Source of the DNA: Pseudomonas sp. QTF5
GTDB taxonomy: Bacteria > Pseudomonadota > Gammaproteobacteria > Pseudomonadales > Pseudomonadaceae
Assembly (NCBI RefSeq): GCF_000512695.2
Contig: NZ_AZRW02000010.1
Span: forward strand, 1-64,000
Direction of reading: 5' to 3'
Length of the DNA stretch: 64,000 nucleotides
A model generated the notes under the pieces. The model did not search any database and was not told where the DNA came from. It was given only the letters and a program-made list of their open reading frames with translations. The position numbers and the translations under genes were made by a program. This document shows positions 16,242-25,460 of this stretch, piece after piece (position 1 is the first letter of the stretch; every line of letters starts with the position of its first letter).

Positions 16242-16332
16242 GTAGGAGCGGGCTTGCCCGCGAAGACGGCGACACAGTCAACATTGATGTCGCCTGACAT
16301 ACCGCTTTCGCGAGCAAGCTCGCTCCTACAGG
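16242..16332. repeat. REP pair
   Basis: TGTAGGAGCGGGCTTGCCCG and the opposing TTCGCGAGCAAGCTCGCTCC flank a 45-base centre whose start (GACGGCGACACAGTCAACAT) is close to that of the pair at 5960-6098. Confidence 0.88.
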
Positions 16333-16428
16333 ATTCTTTTAATCTGAAACCACAGGTCATTAAGGGTGAATTAAGTTGCGCTGGCTAACCTGATCCCACT
16401 TAAACAGCTCATCCAAGGAAAGAACTTC

Positions 16429-16734
16429 ATGAAAACCTTAACTGCCCTGTTCACCGTTGCTGCCCTGACCCTCACTGCTGGCCTGGCCCAGGCTGACGTA
16501 CGCGTCGACCAGATCCCTGAGTTGGTTAAAAGCGGCAAGATCAAACCCCTGGAAGAACTGAACCAGGCAGCCCTGAAGTTGCATCCGGGTGCCACGATTA
16601 CCGACACCGACCTGGATAACCACTTCAACGGTTACGAATATGAAGTCGAACTGCGGATGGCTGACGGCACCGAGTGGGACGTGGATTTCGATGCCGCCAC
16701 CGGCAAGGTTCTGAGCAACAAACAAGACACGTGA
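16429..16734 (+). CDS. secreted PepSY domain protein
   Basis: A 101-residue periplasmic protein. A signal peptide (MKTLTALFTVAALTLTAGLAQA) is followed by one PepSY domain (about 25-98) ending in the typical WDVDFDAATGKVLS. PepSY modules often inhibit peptidases or modulate sensors; no partner is adjacent except the histidine kinase at 16894. A strong terminator immediately follows, so it is a single-gene unit. AAGGAAAG precedes the start. Confidence 0.9.
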   Translation: MKTLTALFTVAALTLTAGLAQADVRVDQIPELVKSGKIKPLEELNQAALKLHPGATITDTDLDNHFNGYEYEVELRMADGTEWDVDFDAATGKVLSNKQDT

Positions 16735-16743
16735 TTCAACTGC

Positions 16744-16781
16744 AAAAAAGCCGCACGACTTTCCGGTCGTGCGGCTTTTTT
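16744..16781 (+). terminator. strong intrinsic terminator
   Basis: A 10-bp GC-rich stem (GCCGCACGAC / GTCGTGCGGC, loop of 6) is flanked by six As and six Ts, ten bases after the PepSY stop codon. It is the clearest rho-independent terminator in the window. Confidence 0.92.
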
Positions 16782-16893
16782 GCGCTCGGCGTCAGGTCGT
16801 TCGCTGAAGCGACGAACGAAGTCGCGCCATTTCTCACAAGCCCGCTAGAATCCCTCAAAACCATTCGGCATGTTGAAGCAGAGAACCACGGAT

Positions 16894-18072
16894 ATGGGGC
16901 AAACAGCGGCAGCAGACATCTCCACAATCAGCCGGATCACTGCGGTGCCGGCGATTCTTCAGGTGATCCGCGAGTTGACCGGCTTGCGGTTCGCAGCCGT
17001 GGCCCGCGTTACCGAAGACTGCTGGACCGTTTGCGCGGTGTTCGATCAACTGGATGTCGGTGTGCAGGTAGGCGATGAACTGGAGCTGGTCGCCACCCTG
17101 TGCGACGAAATCCGCCAGGGCCAACACTCAGTGGTGATCGACAAGGCCAGTGAAGACCCGCTCTACCGAGATCACCACACGCCCCGTACCTATCCATTCG
17201 AAAGCTACATTGCCGTCCCGATAGTGCGCACCGACGGGCGCTTTTTCGGCACCCTTTGTGCCCTTGATCCCAATCCGGCGCCACTCAAATCCAGCACGAT
17301 CCAGAGCACCATGGAGTCGTTCGCCCGGATGCTCGCGCTACAGATCGAGACCGAAGAAAACCTGCAACGGACCGAAGCGGCACTGATCGAGGAGCGCCAA
17401 ACCGCCGAACTGCGCGAACAATTCATCGCCGTACTCGGCCATGACCTGCGCAACCCCTTGTTCGCCATCAGCGCCGGCGCCGAAATGCTCCTGCGCAAAG
17501 TCTCTGACCCGGCGAATGAGCAACGGGCCCGGCATATCCTCACCAGCGCCCGACGTGCGACCAAACTGGTGGACGATGTGCTGGACTTCGCGCGGGGTTC
17601 ACTGGGCCGAGGCATCCCGGTGAATATTGAGCCGTGCCCGGATCTGGCGGATGCGTTGCGGCATGTGATTTCCGAGATCCAGAGCATTCATCCCAAACGC
17701 ATCATTCAGTCATCGATTGGCGACCTGAGCAACGTTCATTGCGATCGCGAACGGGTCACGCAATTGCTATCCAATCTGGTGGCGAACGCCGTTGTTCACG
17801 GAACTCCCGACGGCCCGATCGAGGTCAGTGCGCAGGTCAAGGAAGGACACTTTGTGTTGAGCATAAAAAATCAGGGGCTGATTGCCGAGGATGCGCTGCC
17901 GCACCTGTTCCAGCCCTACTCGCGACCGGCCGGCGGAACACCTCAGGTCGGCCTCGGGTTGGGGTTGTACATTGCCAGTCAAATTGCGCAGTCCCATGGC
18001 GGGAAGCTGGAAGTGATATCGACCGAGCAACAGGGCACGACGTTTACCTTCAGCTTGCCCCCACGGATTTAA
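16894..18072 (+). CDS. GAF-domain sensor histidine kinase
   Basis: A soluble two-component kinase. The GAF domain spans about 20-165 (LTGLRFAAVARVTEDCW to FFGTLCALDPNP), a short linker helix follows, then HisKA with the phospho-acceptor box AVLGHDLRNPLFAI (His near 185) and HATPase_c with N-box NLVANAVVHG and G-box VGLGLGLYIASQIA. The GAF domain resembles those beside phytochrome-like kinases, but no chromophore Cys is obvious. There is no receiver domain and no adjacent response regulator (orphan kinase). The start at 16894 (MGQTAAADIS, 392 residues) is preferred over 16870. Its stop overlaps that of the convergent flxA-like gene. Confidence 0.9.
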   Translation: MGQTAAADISTISRITAVPAILQVIRELTGLRFAAVARVTEDCWTVCAVFDQLDVGVQVGDELELVATLCDEIRQGQHSVVIDKASEDPLYRDHHTPRTYPFESYIAVPIVRTDGRFFGTLCALDPNPAPLKSSTIQSTMESFARMLALQIETEENLQRTEAALIEERQTAELREQFIAVLGHDLRNPLFAISAGAEMLLRKVSDPANEQRARHILTSARRATKLVDDVLDFARGSLGRGIPVNIEPCPDLADALRHVISEIQSIHPKRIIQSSIGDLSNVHCDRERVTQLLSNLVANAVVHGTPDGPIEVSAQVKEGHFVLSIKNQGLIAEDALPHLFQPYSRPAGGTPQVGLGLGLYIASQIAQSHGGKLEVISTEQQGTTFTFSLPPRI

Positions 18073-18503
18073 GCGGTAGTGCTGACCACCGAACCCGACG
18101 TACCGCCCCCCTCATCCTGCAACGCCTGCAACAACGCCGCCGTCACCGTCTGCAACGAAGCCGAAGTGGCCGCAACCTGCGACTGAGCCGCCGCAATGTT
18201 CGCAGCTTTGGCTTCAGCGCTGTCCTGCCTGGCCTGGGCCGCTTGCAGTTGTTGCTGTTGTTCCTGCAATTGCTTTTGCAGCTCGGCGAGCTGCTTGCGC
18301 AGTTGTTTCACCGTATCGGATTCGCTGCTACTGGAACTGCTGTCACTCGACGCGGGTGCACCGCCAGCGGCAACCTTGGCGGTGTCGCTGGACGCTTCAG
18401 TCGTCGCTGCGACTGAGGTGTCTTCGCTGCTGTCGTTGATCGCGACTTTGCTTGAAGAGGTCGACAGGGTCTGATTGATCGAAACGGAGCTGATACTGAC
18501 CAT
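18069..18503 (-). CDS. FlxA-like coiled-coil protein
   Basis: A 144-residue low-complexity protein: a Ser/Thr-rich N-terminus, a serine tract, then a glutamine-rich coiled coil (QLRKQLAELQKQLQEQQQ, about 70-115) and an alanine-rich tail. This pattern is that of FlxA-like proteins, small flagellar-regulon members of unknown function. The start at 18503 is used because translation from 18593 would add unrelated residues. It lies just downstream of the chemoreceptor gene on the same strand, which fits a motility link, though the spacing (over 100 bases) does not prove an operon. Confidence 0.75.
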   Translation of the reverse strand: MVSISSVSINQTLSTSSSKVAINDSSEDTSVAATTEASSDTAKVAAGGAPASSDSSSSSSESDTVKQLRKQLAELQKQLQEQQQQLQAAQARQDSAEAKAANIAAAQSQVAATSASLQTVTAALLQALQDEGGGTSGSVVSTTA

Positions 18504-18614
18504 GGGATTTATCCAATGTGGAGTTTGGGTAAATCCGTCATCGACGGGCGCGGCATAAACTTGAGAGCGACTGTGTACCGATTCGGTAACCAAACCGGTA
18601 CACAGCCCATTTCA

Positions 18615-20240
18615 CTAGGCGCTCAACCGCGCCGTGACTTCATTCAACTGCCCCGACAAGCCATGCAGATTGTGGCTGGCCGCTTCGGTGCGTTGCACGT
18701 TGTCCAGGTTGGTACTGGCGATGCTGGTGATTTCGGTGAGGTTGCGCGAGATGTCTTCGGCCACTGAAGTCTGTTCTTCGGCGGCGGTGGCGATCTGGCG
18801 GTTCATGTCGCGAATGGCTTCCACGGCATGGGTGATGCGCTCGAGCATGGCGCCGGCCTGGGTCACTTGCTCGACGCTTTCTTCGCTGCGCGACTGACCG
18901 CTTTCAATCGCCTGGGCCGCGTCCACTGCGCCGGTTTGCACGGTTTGAATGATCTGGTTGATCTCGATGATCGACGCCGCTGTGCGCTGGGCCAGGCTGC
19001 GTACTTCATCGGCGACCACCGCAAAACCACGCCCGGCTTCACCGGCGCGGGCCGCTTCGATTGCGGCGTTGAGCGCCAGCAGGTTGGTCTGTTCAGCGAT
19101 GCCGCGAATCACTTCCAGCACTTTACCGATGCGCCCGCTGTCGGCTTCCAGACGACGGATGACCGCGGCGGTGTTGGCAATTTCGCCGCGCATTTGGGTG
19201 ATGGTGTGAATGGTGCCCTGCATGACTTTTTCGCCCTGCTGGGCAGACTGATCGGCATCATCGGCCGCACGTGCCGCATCGGCTGCGTGACGCGCGACTT
19301 CTTGCGCGGTGGCGGACATTTCGTTCATCGCCGTGGCCACCTGATCGGTGCGGTTGAACTGCTCGTTGGTGCCGCTGGCCATGAGGCCGGCAATCGAGTT
19401 CAGCTCGCCGCTGGCGCTGTCCAGATCCGACGCACTGCGCTGCAAGCGGCTGAAGGTTTCAGCAAGAAAATCGCGCAAGGTGTTGGCGGCCTGGGCCAGG
19501 TTGCCCAACTCGTCCTGACGGGTGCTGGCCACGCGTTCGGCGAAGTGCCCCTGGCTGAGTTGTGCCACATAGTCGATCAGTTCGCGGATCGGCTCCACCA
19601 GGTTGCGGTTGACCAGCCACAGGCTCAACAGGCCAATCAACAACCCCGACATCAGCATCACCACGAGCCCCAACAACACCGTCTGATCAGCACTGGCACT
19701 GATCAACTTCGATTGCTCGATACTCTGCTTGCGCAGTTCGCTGACCAGTTCATTCATCTGTTCGCTGGCGGCACGGTCCACGCCCTTGACCGCGCTGTCG
19801 CCGGCCGTTGGGTCGGCACCGGCCGCCACATAGGCATCACGGCCCTTCTGATAAGCCGCACCTAATACACGATGCTCTTCACGCAGGCGTTCGATGCGGG
19901 TCTTGAGTTGCGGCTCGATGTCTTTCTGCCCGGCCATCTCACTCAGGATGCCCTGCACGTTGCGCTGGCCATCCTCGAATTGCTTCCAGTATTTGTCCAG
20001 GTCCGCTGGCTGCTTGCCGCGCAGCAGGACGTTTTTCCATTCCTGAACCTGCACCTTGAATTGCAGGTTGGCTTCATCGATCAATTGCGAGGTGTGCAAC
20101 GGGCCTTCGATCAGGTTCGCGTAGTTCTGAACGCCGTTGGACAAAAAGTGAAAGCAAGCCAAAGCGATCAGCAACATCGCCAACAGGCTGCCGCTCAACA
20201 GGGCGAGGATTTGCGCTCTCAGGGATTTTTGCAAAAACAT
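18615..20240 (-). CDS. methyl-accepting chemotaxis protein
   Basis: A membrane chemoreceptor of 541 residues. TM1 is near the N-terminus (about 10-32). A periplasmic helical sensor of about 150 residues follows, most like a four-helix bundle. TM2 is near 190-210 ([20 protein letters not shown]), then a HAMP domain, and the signalling domain with the conserved hairpin tip [25 protein letters not shown]. Methylation-type Q/E pairs flank the tip. There is no C-terminal pentapeptide for CheR tethering. The ligand is unknown. I use the ATG at 20240 ([10 protein letters not shown]); 20255 is an alternative. Located beside the FlxA-like gene. Confidence 0.92.
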   Translation of the reverse strand: MFLQKSLRAQILALLSGSLLAMLLIALACFHFLSNGVQNYANLIEGPLHTSQLIDEANLQFKVQVQEWKNVLLRGKQPADLDKYWKQFEDGQRNVQGILSEMAGQKDIEPQLKTRIERLREEHRVLGAAYQKGRDAYVAAGADPTAGDSAVKGVDRAASEQMNELVSELRKQSIEQSKLISASADQTVLLGLVVMLMSGLLIGLLSLWLVNRNLVEPIRELIDYVAQLSQGHFAERVASTRQDELGNLAQAANTLRDFLAETFSRLQRSASDLDSASGELNSIAGLMASGTNEQFNRTDQVATAMNEMSATAQEVARHAADAARAADDADQSAQQGEKVMQGTIHTITQMRGEIANTAAVIRRLEADSGRIGKVLEVIRGIAEQTNLLALNAAIEAARAGEAGRGFAVVADEVRSLAQRTAASIIEINQIIQTVQTGAVDAAQAIESGQSRSEESVEQVTQAGAMLERITHAVEAIRDMNRQIATAAEEQTSVAEDISRNLTEITSIASTNLDNVQRTEAASHNLHGLSGQLNEVTARLSA

Positions 20241-20516
20241 CGAGTGATATCTCATGACAGGGATAAGGCACGCCAAAGTGGCATGCAAGATGTCTGGACA
20301 TCCCTGTCAACGACGCTGGTTCACCACCAGAATCGGAAGATCAACATTAGCGTCATCGGCGGGCCAGAGCCTTTCTTGAGCCCCTCCCGACCACTGGTAG
20401 GAGGCGGATTTCCGGCGCCATTCAACTGTCACAAAACCTTCAAAATACGTTGCGATGATGGGGCTCAAGTGAACCTGTGAAACCTGCGACAGGCGTCCCC
20501 CTCACAGCGAGACCTC

Positions 20517-21539
20517 ATGAACCACAGCATCGACCAGCGCCATCGCGATTCCAACCTGTTCGGCCTGCTTTACGGTTTTAGTTTTCGCCCCGGCGAGCGC
20601 GGCCGAGAGATCGATTCGGCCAAGGCGCTGCACTGTCTGCAACAACCGGACGACAGTGATGAATTCCTCTGGCTGCACCTGAACCTGGCCCATGCCGCGT
20701 GCGAGCGCTGGATGAAAAGCCATCTGGCCTTGCCTGATGAATTTTTCGAGGCGCTGCACGAAGGTTCTCGCTCGACGCGCATCGAGCATGTCGATTCGGC
20801 GTTGCTGGCGGTGGTCAACGACGTGGTGTTCAACCTCAGCAGCATGGTTTCATCGGACGTCTCGACGCTGTGGGTCTGCGCCCGTAGTCGGCTGATCGTC
20901 AGCGCCCGGCTGCAACCGTTGCACTCGGTGGACAAGCTGCGCTCTTCGGTGAAGGCCGGTGAATGTTTTCGCTCGCCGCTGGAACTGCTGGTGCATTTGC
21001 TGCGCGATCAGGGCGAAGTGCTGACGCAGATCGTGCGCAAGACCAGCCTCAGCGTCGATCAGATCGAAGATGAGTTGCTGTCTTCGCGCCTGTCGACCAA
21101 CCGGGCTGAGCTGGGCGCCAACCGCCGGGTGCTGGTGCGCCTGCAACGGTTGCTGGCGCTGGAGCCGGGCTCGTTGCTGCGCCTGCTCAATCGCCCGCCG
21201 CAATGGTTGCAGAAGGAGGACGTCAAGGAGCTGCGCAAGTCCACCGAGGAGTTTGCGCTGATCATCAACGACCTCACGGCCCTCGGTGAACGGATCAAGC
21301 TGTTGCAGGAAGAAATCGCCGCCAACCTCAACGAACAGAGCAACCGCACGCTGTTCACCCTGACCGTGGTCACGGTGCTGGCGCTGCCGATCAACATCAT
21401 CGCCGGTTTTTTCGGCATGAACGTCGGCGGCGTGCCGCTTTCCGGTGATCCGGAGGGGTTCTGGATTCTGGTGGCGCTAGTCGCGACGTTTACCCTGATT
21501 GCCGGACGCTGGGCGTTTCGCAAGCGGCAGGATTATTGA
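20517..21539 (+). CDS. zntB: zinc transporter ZntB, CorA family
   Basis: CorA-type channel-like protein for Zn2+ (ZntB subfamily). The 340 residues comprise a large cytoplasmic N-domain with long helices and two C-terminal membrane spans (about 285-305 and 315-335). The signature loop between them reads GFFGMNVGG, where CorA has GMN; the following GGVPL is typical of ZntB. E. coli ZntB has 327 residues. The start is a GAC-CTC-ATG context with CAGCGAGAC upstream. A single gene, followed by a 9-base tandem repeat and a REP pair. Confidence 0.92.
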   Translation: MNHSIDQRHRDSNLFGLLYGFSFRPGERGREIDSAKALHCLQQPDDSDEFLWLHLNLAHAACERWMKSHLALPDEFFEALHEGSRSTRIEHVDSALLAVVNDVVFNLSSMVSSDVSTLWVCARSRLIVSARLQPLHSVDKLRSSVKAGECFRSPLELLVHLLRDQGEVLTQIVRKTSLSVDQIEDELLSSRLSTNRAELGANRRVLVRLQRLLALEPGSLLRLLNRPPQWLQKEDVKELRKSTEEFALIINDLTALGERIKLLQEEIAANLNEQSNRTLFTLTVVTVLALPINIIAGFFGMNVGGVPLSGDPEGFWILVALVATFTLIAGRWAFRKRQDY

Positions 21540-21540
21540 T

Positions 21541-21567
21541 CACGACCATCACGACCATCACGACCAT
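21541..21567 (+). repeat. three tandem copies of a 9-base unit
   Basis: CACGACCAT is repeated exactly three times directly after the zntB stop codon and then decays into CACCACCGT. It is short and non-coding; copy number may vary between strains. Confidence 0.9.
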
Positions 21568-21602
21568 CACCACCGTCCCCGCCATTCTCACCGTCCCCAC
21601 CC

Positions 21603-21694
21603 CTGTAGGAGCGAAGCTTGCCCGCGAATGGAGCGCCCCGGTCTGACAAAATGACCGCGTTATCGTTCTTCGCGGGCAAGCCTCGCTCCTACAA
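21603..21694. repeat. REP pair (GTAGGAGCGAAGCTTGCCCG type)
   Basis: Opposed units with TGTAGGAGCGAAGCTTGCCC and GGGCAAGCCTCGCTCCTACA flank a 40-base centre, between zntB and the PACE transporter gene. Confidence 0.9.
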
Positions 21695-21712
21695 GTTTTG
21701 CGATCTTTGCTT

Positions 21713-22150
21713 TTAAACCTCGCAAGCCCTGCGTACCAACAGCCGCTCACGCACCACGTCATAACCCCAGTGATAAACGTAGGTATACGGCAGGAAAAAC
21801 AGCAGTACGCCGATGTCCAGCAAGAACGCCTGCCACAGGCTGACCTTCAGCCACCAGGCAATCAATGGCACGCCAAACGCGACCAGGCCGCCTTCGAACA
21901 ACAGCGCATGCACCGCGCGCACCCAAGCGTTACGCACAATGGCAAAGCGCTTGAGCAACCGGTCGAATACGCCGTTGAAGACCACGTTCCAGGCCAGGGC
22001 GAGGGCTGCAATGGCCAAGGTGACCGCGCCCATTTCCAGCATGGGTTTGTCCATGACCCAGGCCAGCAGCGGAGTACAGATCAATATCGCCAGCAGTTCG
22101 AAACCGATGGCCTGGAAAATTCGTTCAGTGATGGATTTGTTGGCGTTCAT
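21713..22150 (-). CDS. PACE family (AceI-like) multidrug efflux protein
   Basis: Members of the proteobacterial antimicrobial compound efflux family export biocides such as chlorhexidine and also short diamines, using the proton gradient. The 145-residue protein has four membrane helices in two repeated units (bacterial transmembrane pair domains). The conserved acidic residue is in ERIFQAIGFELLA (about 9-21); the second unit starts near HALLFEGGLVAFG and ends with YHWGYDVVRE. It is divergent from a LysR gene, the same arrangement as aceI/aceR, and an 18-base palindrome lies between them. Confidence 0.9.
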   Translation of the reverse strand: MNANKSITERIFQAIGFELLAILICTPLLAWVMDKPMLEMGAVTLAIAALALAWNVVFNGVFDRLLKRFAIVRNAWVRAVHALLFEGGLVAFGVPLIAWWLKVSLWQAFLLDIGVLLFFLPYTYVYHWGYDVVRERLLVRRACEV

Positions 22151-22183
22151 GGCCAGACTCCCTGAGTGACTGTGGTTGCCATG

Positions 22184-22201
22184 ATCGGTTATCGAACCGA
22201 T
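22184..22201. promoter_or_regulatory. palindromic operator candidate for the LysR regulator
   Basis: ATCGGTT-ATCG-AACCGAT is a perfect inverted repeat (7-bp arms, and the centre is nearly symmetrical) in the 89-base gap between the PACE and LysR genes. The motif GGTTAT recurs twice more on the minus strand just downstream (about 22207-22220). Confidence 0.6.
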
Positions 22202-22239
22202 ACTTCATAACCAATAACCATCGATCAAGGCGATAGCTC

Positions 22240-23094
22240 ATGGCTTCCCACGAAGTGTTGCTGGCGTTTGTCCAGGCGGCGACTCAAGGCTCGTTTTCTG
22301 CGGCTGCGCGCAAGCTCGGTCGCAGTCAGTCGACCATCAGCGCCGCAGTGGCCAGCCTGGAAATCGACCTGAACCTTGCCCTCTTCGACCGCAGCAGTCG
22401 CAAGCCGAGCCTGACCCCGGCCGGGCACGTCATGCTGCAACGGGCCGAGGAGATTCTGGCCGCCACCAGCCGTCTGGAAATGACCGCCAGCCAACTCTCC
22501 CAAGGCGTCGAACCGAAGCTGACCGTGGCGATATCCGACACCTATCAGTCCGACCGTTTCGAAGCGACGCTCAGTGCTTTCGAGCAGCGTTATCCAGACC
22601 TGGAACTTGAATGCCTGATCGCCGAATGCGATGACCTGGTGGCGCTGGTGCAGCGCGGCCGAGCGCATGTCGCCTTCGCCGAGATGCAGGATAATTACCC
22701 ACCCGACCTGGTCAGTTCGACGGTGGACGAGCGCACGGAAATCGCCCTGTTCGTGTCCCACGCTCACCCGTTGGCGAAGCTGAAGGGAATCGATCAGGAC
22801 GTGCTGCAACAGCACCGCGAGCTGCGTCTGGCAACGATCGTCAATCCGTATGAAAGCCGCGCGAAAGGTCGCGTCTGGTCGGCGCCGAGTTATTTGATGC
22901 TGCTGGAAATGGCCCAGGGCGGGTTCGGCTGGGCGCCGTTGCCCCGTTGGTTGGTGGGGCGATTCGGGGCTGGCTCGTTGGTGGAACTGAATGTGCGCGG
23001 CTGGCCGAAACCGGTGTGCGTCGATGCGCTGTGGTCGCGCCTGCATCCACCGGGGCCGGCGGGGAGTTGGTTATTGAGCAAGATGCTGGAATAG
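22240..23094 (+). CDS. LysR family regulator, probable activator of the PACE gene
   Basis: A 284-residue LysR protein with the HTH at about 5-62 (LAFVQAATQGSFSAAARKLGRSQSTISAAVASLE) and the effector domain after it. It is divergent from the PACE efflux gene with a palindrome between, as AceR is from aceI, so it probably activates efflux in response to the substrate. The effector is unknown. A REP pair follows. Confidence 0.9.
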   Translation: MASHEVLLAFVQAATQGSFSAAARKLGRSQSTISAAVASLEIDLNLALFDRSSRKPSLTPAGHVMLQRAEEILAATSRLEMTASQLSQGVEPKLTVAISDTYQSDRFEATLSAFEQRYPDLELECLIAECDDLVALVQRGRAHVAFAEMQDNYPPDLVSSTVDERTEIALFVSHAHPLAKLKGIDQDVLQQHRELRLATIVNPYESRAKGRVWSAPSYLMLLEMAQGGFGWAPLPRWLVGRFGAGSLVELNVRGWPKPVCVDALWSRLHPPGPAGSWLLSKMLE

Positions 23095-23104
23095 CGGTGC
23101 TGCC

Positions 23105-23201
23105 ATTCGCGAGCAAGCCCGCTCCCACATTGGATCGTCGGTGTACGCAGAATATGTGTCCGACACAAAACCACTGTGGGAGCGGGCTTGCTCGCGAAGA
23201 G
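23105..23201. repeat. REP pair, tail-to-tail orientation
   Basis: TTCGCGAGCAAGCCCGCTCC and its complement flank a centre of about 55 bases between the LysR gene and the ECF sigma gene. Confidence 0.92.
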
Positions 23202-23228
23202 GCCCGCTGCTGCACCGCACATCCATGA

Positions 23229-24467
23229 TCACTCCAACACCCTGAGCCGCCCCTCGATAAACCGCCGCTCCGGCACTTGCTGCGTCAATTCCAGCGCCCG
23301 CTCATACGCCGCTCGCGCCTCTTCCACCCTCCCCAACTGCCGGTAAAACTCCGCCCGCGCCGAGTGCGCCAGGTGGTAATCCAGCAACTCGCCCCGCGCC
23401 AGAATCCCTTCGATCAACATCAATCCGGTCAACGGGCCATCGCGCTTGGCCAGCGCCGCCGCGCGGTTGAGTTCGATCACCGGCGATGGCACGGCCCGCA
23501 GCAGCACGTCATACAGGCCGACAATCTGCAGCCAGTCCGTCTCCTGCGCCGTCGGCGCTTCGGCATGCACCGCCGCAATCGCCGCTTGCAGGCAATAAGG
23601 CCCGAAGCGCCGAGTCGTCAGCGCCCGCTCAACCAGTGCACAGCCTTCGGCAATCAGCTCGGCATCCCACAACGAGCGATCCTGCTCGTCCAGCACAATC
23701 AACTCGCCGTCGGGTGAGGTTCTGGCCGGGCGCCGGGATTCGTGCAACAGCATCAGCGCCAGTAGCCCCATTACCTCCGGTTCGGGTAGTAATTCCATCA
23801 ACAACCGACCGAGACGAATCGCTTCGCGCGTCAGGTCTTCGCGGGTCAATTCGTTGCCGACAGACGCCGAGTACCCTTCGTTGAACACCAGGTAAATCAC
23901 CCGCAGCACGCTGTCGAGACGCTCGGGCAGTTCCGTCAGGGTGGGCACCTGATAAGGGATTTTCGCGTCACGAATCTTGGCCTTGGCCCGCACGATGCGC
24001 TGGGCGATGGTGGCCGGCGCCGCGAGAAAGGCTCGGGCGATTTCTTCAGTGGTCAGGTCGCAGACTTCGCGCAGGGTCAACGGCACTTGGGCGTCCGCCG
24101 CCAGTGCCGGGTGACAACAGGTGAAAATCAGCCGCAAGCGATCGTCTTCCACATCTTCATCACTCCAGTCAGCCTGCTCCAGCTCTTCCAGTTGAGCGAT
24201 CAGCATCGGTCGGGACGCGTTAAAGCGCGCGCGCCGACGCACTACATCGATGGCCTTGAAGCGCCCGGTGGACACCAGCCAGGTGCGTGGATTGTCCGGC
24301 ACACCGTCACGCTGCCAGCGCTCGACCGCGACGAAGAACGCCTCGTGCAGCGCTTCTTCGGCGAGGTCGAAATCGCCGAGCAGACGGATCAGGGTCGCCA
24401 GAATCCGCCGCGAATCTTCGCGGTAGACCTGCTCGACTCGCGCCTTGACCGCTGCGTCCGCCATCAC
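23229..24467 (-). CDS. ECF42-type sigma factor with long C-terminal extension
   Basis: An extracytoplasmic-function sigma factor of 412 residues, twice the usual size. Sigma region 2 lies at about 10-75 (AEEALHEAFFVAVERW), region 4 at about 105-165 (EVCDLTTEEIARAFLAAPATIAQRIVRAK), and the last 230 residues form a helical TPR-like extension. This architecture and the adjacent DGPF/YCII gene define the ECF42 group, which lacks a classical anti-sigma factor. The start is either GTG 24467 or ATG 24464, directly touching the yciI-type stop. It is probably the last gene of a three-gene operon read 25319 to 23229. Its inducing signal is unknown. Confidence 0.9.
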   Translation of the reverse strand: MMADAAVKARVEQVYREDSRRILATLIRLLGDFDLAEEALHEAFFVAVERWQRDGVPDNPRTWLVSTGRFKAIDVVRRRARFNASRPMLIAQLEELEQADWSDEDVEDDRLRLIFTCCHPALAADAQVPLTLREVCDLTTEEIARAFLAAPATIAQRIVRAKAKIRDAKIPYQVPTLTELPERLDSVLRVIYLVFNEGYSASVGNELTREDLTREAIRLGRLLMELLPEPEVMGLLALMLLHESRRPARTSPDGELIVLDEQDRSLWDAELIAEGCALVERALTTRRFGPYCLQAAIAAVHAEAPTAQETDWLQIVGLYDVLLRAVPSPVIELNRAAALAKRDGPLTGLMLIEGILARGELLDYHLAHSARAEFYRQLGRVEEARAAYERALELTQQVPERRFIEGRLRVLE

Positions 24468-24812
24468 TCAGGGATTCAACTGCCGCACAGGGCGTACTTC
24501 AACACAGCCGACCCGGGCCGCCGGAATGTTGCCGGCGACCTGGATGGCTTCATTGAGGTCCTTGGCATCGATCAGGTAGAAGCCGGCCAACTGCTCCTTG
24601 GTTTCAGCGAACGGGCCATCGGTGACCGACATTTTGCCGTTGCGCATGCGCACGGTGGTCGCGGTCTGCACCGACTCCAGCGCTTCGGCGGCGATCATCC
24701 GGCCGCTGCCCTGGATCGACTCGGCATAGGCCATGCACTCGGCGTCATCGGGGCTTTCGGGCAGCGAGTGCAACGCGTGCTCGTTGCTGTAGACCAGGCA
24801 TAAATATTTCAT
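24468..24812 (-). CDS. YCII/DGPF family protein, partner of the ECF42 sigma factor
   Basis: A 114-residue protein with the family's name-giving motif in VTDGPFAETKEQLAGFYLI (about 60-78) and a ferredoxin-like fold. Such proteins are regularly encoded beside ECF42 sigma factors, but their biochemical role is not settled. The start at 24812 is supported by TGGAG seven bases upstream. Its stop abuts the sigma start codon, so the two are surely co-transcribed. Confidence 0.92.
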   Translation of the reverse strand: MKYLCLVYSNEHALHSLPESPDDAECMAYAESIQGSGRMIAAEALESVQTATTVRMRNGKMSVTDGPFAETKEQLAGFYLIDAKDLNEAIQVAGNIPAARVGCVEVRPVRQLNP

Positions 24813-24893
24813 GAGTTTCTCCAGGATCGAACGAGTCAACTATGGCCGCAGATCGGCGCTTTGGCGCTGCTTCCCGATAAACAGCCCGACGAA

Positions 24894-25319
24894 TCAGGGT
24901 TCCAGATTGAACAGGATCGCGCCGCTCGTCATGTCGAACGGCGCCGACCAGTGTTCGTGAACAATCTGCCATAGCCCCGCTTCCTGGCGGTAGCAGGCGG
25001 TGACGCGCATCCAGCAAGCCTGGGTTTCACCTTTTTCATTGGTGCCGCCGCAATGCGCCAGCCAGTGCGCGAAAGCGATCTCCTGGGACGGTTCGATGGT
25101 GATTTCATGGAACTCGAAAATGTGCGGGCCAGGACACATCTCCATGCATTCCTGCCAATGCGCACGGTAGGCCGCCTTGCCCTTGAATTGCAGGGCTTTG
25201 ACGGCATCGAAGGAGACAACGTCGTCGGCGTACAGGGCCATGACCTTTTCCACGTCCTTGGCGATTACCGCCTGGCGATAGTTCTCGATCAGGTTATGGA
25301 TTTGTGTTTGAGCATTCAT
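24894..25319 (-). CDS. SnoaL-like / NTF2-fold protein
   Basis: A 141-residue protein with the alpha+beta barrel pattern of the SnoaL-like/YybH group (IENYRQAVIAKDVEKVMALYADDVVSFDA at the start, then FAHWLAHCGG and a C-terminal strand). Such proteins bind small molecules or act as isomerases. It precedes the YCII gene by 81 bases on the same strand and may be the first gene of the ECF42 operon. The start at 25319 has CGGAG eight bases upstream. No specific substrate can be given. Confidence 0.85.
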   Translation of the reverse strand: MNAQTQIHNLIENYRQAVIAKDVEKVMALYADDVVSFDAVKALQFKGKAAYRAHWQECMEMCPGPHIFEFHEITIEPSQEIAFAHWLAHCGGTNEKGETQACWMRVTACYRQEAGLWQIVHEHWSAPFDMTSGAILFNLEP

Positions 25320-25460
25320 GATGGTTTCTCCGTGTTTTTTTGTTGAAGACACCCTTAGTCGTCTGGCGAAAAGCCAAATCGACAACCGAAATAAAAATAA
25401 TCCATGGGTGCAAATTCGCTAGAATCCGAGGCTCATTTCCGTTGGAAAAAGGACCCTCCA

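Noticed and set aside
18828..19865. 345-codon plus-strand frame opposite the chemoreceptor
   Set aside because: The minus strand encodes the conserved MCP signalling hairpin.
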